Source: Petrotoga sp. 9PW.55.5.1 | GTDB taxonomy: Bacteria > Thermotogota > Thermotogae > Petrotogales > Petrotogaceae | DNA: 64,000 nt | Assembly: GCF_003265365.1 (NCBI RefSeq) | Contig: NZ_AUPM01000010.1 | Coordinates: 104,022 to 168,021, forward strand | Reading direction: 5' to 3' | In this document: one piece after another, positions 63,077 through 64,000 of the stretch | Layout: each line of letters opens with the position of its first letter | How positions within the stretch are numbered: the stretch's first letter is position 1 | The notes under the pieces: model-generated | What the model was told of the DNA's origin: nothing | What the model saw: the letters and a program-made list of their open reading frames with translations, nothing else | Databases searched by the model: none | Made by a program: the position numbers and the translations under genes

Positions 63077-63769
63077 ATGAAAAAGTTATTTGTTTCGATG
63101 TTTTTAGCTATTTTAGTGGTAGGTTCAATTTTTGCGCAAGGTGGTCCGGCAAGTAATTCTCCAATGTCTCAGGAACAAAGTTTTGCTGGGATACAAAATC
63201 AAAGGCAGATTCAAGATTCAGATACTCAAATGCTTAGAGATCAGGACAGGTTGCAGGAAAGATTGCTATGGGAAGATGTTTCCCCCGTAACAGTTACAGG
63301 GACTGTGAAGAGCACTGTTGATAACGAAGTATTTTTAACTATGAGTATCGAGGTAGACTCTGAAATTTATTCTTTAAGAGTTCCGAAAAGTTTTTTGGAA
63401 GAAGTAAAACCTGGTGAAAATATTGAAATAACAGGATACAAGGTTTCATTAAATGATAATAGAACTTTGGTTCCCTTAGAAATTAGGTATCAAGACAAAA
63501 CAATAAGTATGGAACAATATAGAGAAAATATAAGAACCCAAGCTTTTGAAAGATATCAAAATAATGAACCAAATTATCAAAGGGAAAGAAATTATCAAGA
63601 TTATAAAGATTTCCAGGACTTTAGACGATATCAACAGTATAAAGATTTCGAGGAGTATAAACGATATCAACAATATAAAGATTTTCAGAATTTCCAAGAT
63701 TTTCAAAGATATCAGAATTATCAAAGATATAACCAACAAAGATATTATGATTGTCCTAATTACAATTAA
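63077..63769 (+). CDS. Secreted OB-fold-like protein with aromatic/Gln-rich repeat tail
   Basis: This 230-residue protein has a signal peptide (KKLFVSMFLAILVVGSIFAQ) and a Gln/Asn-rich linker. A small beta domain (about 70-135: VTVTGTVKSTVDNEVFLTMSIEV, SFLEEVKPGENIEITGYKV) resembles bacterial OB-fold (BOF-like) proteins. From about residue 155 the tail is built of short repeats such as YQDYKDFQDFRRYQQYKDF, composed almost only of Y, F, Q, D, K, R, N and E. It ends YYDCPNYN. I do not recognise the family. The ATG follows AATGGAGGTGTTGTT. The tail could bind surfaces or polysaccharide. Confidence 0.78.
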   Translation: MKKLFVSMFLAILVVGSIFAQGGPASNSPMSQEQSFAGIQNQRQIQDSDTQMLRDQDRLQERLLWEDVSPVTVTGTVKSTVDNEVFLTMSIEVDSEIYSLRVPKSFLEEVKPGENIEITGYKVSLNDNRTLVPLEIRYQDKTISMEQYRENIRTQAFERYQNNEPNYQRERNYQDYKDFQDFRRYQQYKDFEEYKRYQQYKDFQNFQDFQRYQNYQRYNQQRYYDCPNYN

Positions 63770-63845
63770 ATCTATTAACAAAAGTTAAAAATCGGGGGCC
63801 TAGTGAAATGCCCCATATCAAGTAGACACAAAAATTAATAAAAAA

Positions 63846-63941
63846 CTATATACAATTGGATGCTCGGTTTCTGAAATCAACAGGAGCCAAGCATCCAAGT
63901 TTTTTCTGGGATCTATCTTCGTTATAAAATCGGTTCAATTC
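63846..63941 (-). pseudogene. IS3-family transposase C-terminal remnant
   Basis: On the minus strand the frame ending at TAG 63848-63846 reads RFYNEDRSQKKLGCLAPVDF-RNRASNCI, the standard C-terminus of IS3/IS150-type transposases (YN-x-x-R-x-QKKLG-x-L-x-PV-x-FR). The rest of the gene is absent upstream, where sequence passes at about 63937 into the palindromic repeat, so the transposase was cut by that element or by deletion. Downstream (toward 63790) TGTCTACTTGATATGGGGCA may be part of the insertion sequence's terminal repeat. Confidence 0.75.
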
Positions 63942-64000
63942 CCCTTCCTCGAAGGGGTGGATGCAGCGTTTTATGCTGCAGACGGGGTAATCACTCTTTA
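63937..64000 (+). repeat. Second copy of the palindromic dispersed repeat (cut by window end)
   Basis: AATTCCCCTTCCTCGAAGGGG, TGGA, TGCAGC/GCTGCA hairpin, GACGGGGTAATCACTCTTTA. It matches the reverse complement of about 15083-15145 with roughly one mismatch in 64. It starts at the edge of the IS3 remnant and runs off the window. Confidence 0.88.

Noticed and set aside
63546..63788. An overlapping plus-strand frame in the tail of the secreted protein
   Set aside because: The repeats keep all frames open; it has no SD and gives a biased I/K/D/N product.

Overview
The window is a low-GC bacterial chromosome segment and looks like a member of the Thermotogota, most like Petrotoga or a close relative. 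I infer this from gene content and protein similarity recalled from the family: an encapsulin shell gene with a ferritin-like cargo gene, a four-gene bifurcating-type [FeFe]-hydrogenase cluster, a methionine synthase split from its reactivation domain, a serine-synthesis pair (class V aminotransferase plus SerA), two sugar-active GH13 enzymes and a GH38 mannosidase, many TTG/GTG starts behind strong Shine-Dalgarno (SD) sites, and recurrent TG-n-TATAAT promoters. No database search was possible.

Layout. 1-3.2 kb: end of an upstream gene and a GH38 alpha-mannosidase. 3.2-7.4 kb (minus): hydrogenase genes hndA-B-C-D. 7.6-9.9 kb (minus): two paralogous Gfo/Idh/MocA oxidoreductases. 10.1-14.9 kb: short-chain dehydrogenase, acetate kinase, a secreted barrel-like protein and an alpha/beta hydrolase. 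14.9-15.3 kb: a palindromic dispersed repeat and tRNA-Pro(GGG). 15.4-18.3 kb (minus): isochorismatase-type hydrolase, YdcF-like membrane protein, a small prepilin peptidase that seems to use an ATT start, and a TPR protein. 18.5-19.8 kb: encapsulated ferritin and encapsulin. 19.8-21.2 kb (minus): dnaA. 21.5-27.2 kb: a complete peptide/oligosaccharide-type ABC importer operon. 27.2-30.5 kb (minus): murJ, upp, a truncated sugar-kinase remnant and an aldo/keto reductase. 30.6-34.3 kb: HAD phosphatase, MetH activation protein and MetH. 34.4-41.0 kb (minus): inositol monophosphatase family, trehalose-synthase-like GH13, and three sugar-nucleotide/surface polysaccharide genes. 41.1-44.3 kb (minus): membrane protein, hisS, an S1-domain protein with a highly structured leader, and rpmE. 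44.4-48.2 kb (minus): esterase, TolB-like propeller, radical SAM protein. 48.3-48.6 kb: decayed repeats. 48.7-50.0 kb: GH13 with an apparent 5' frameshift. 50.0-53.5 kb (minus): ylxQ-infB-aroH-HAD operon. 53.7-58 kb: serine synthesis genes, an Asp-ligand ferredoxin, minD-minE, yjbQ. 58-63 kb: a branched-chain amino acid type ABC importer. 63.1-64 kb: a secreted protein with an aromatic/Gln-rich tail, an IS3-family transposase remnant and a second copy of the palindromic repeat.

How the genes fit together. The content suits an anaerobic sugar and peptide fermenter. Glycosidases and ABC importers feed glycolysis, acetate kinase makes ATP, and the NAD(H)- plus ferredoxin-linked hydrogenase disposes of electrons as H2, with the nearby ferredoxin a plausible carrier. 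The most unusual items are the pseudoknot-like RNA leader before the S1-domain gene, the likely ATT start of the prepilin peptidase, the poly-A frameshift in the GH13 gene, the ferredoxin whose second cluster ligand is Asp, the compound palindromic repeat abutting an IS3 remnant, and the compositionally biased tail of the last protein.
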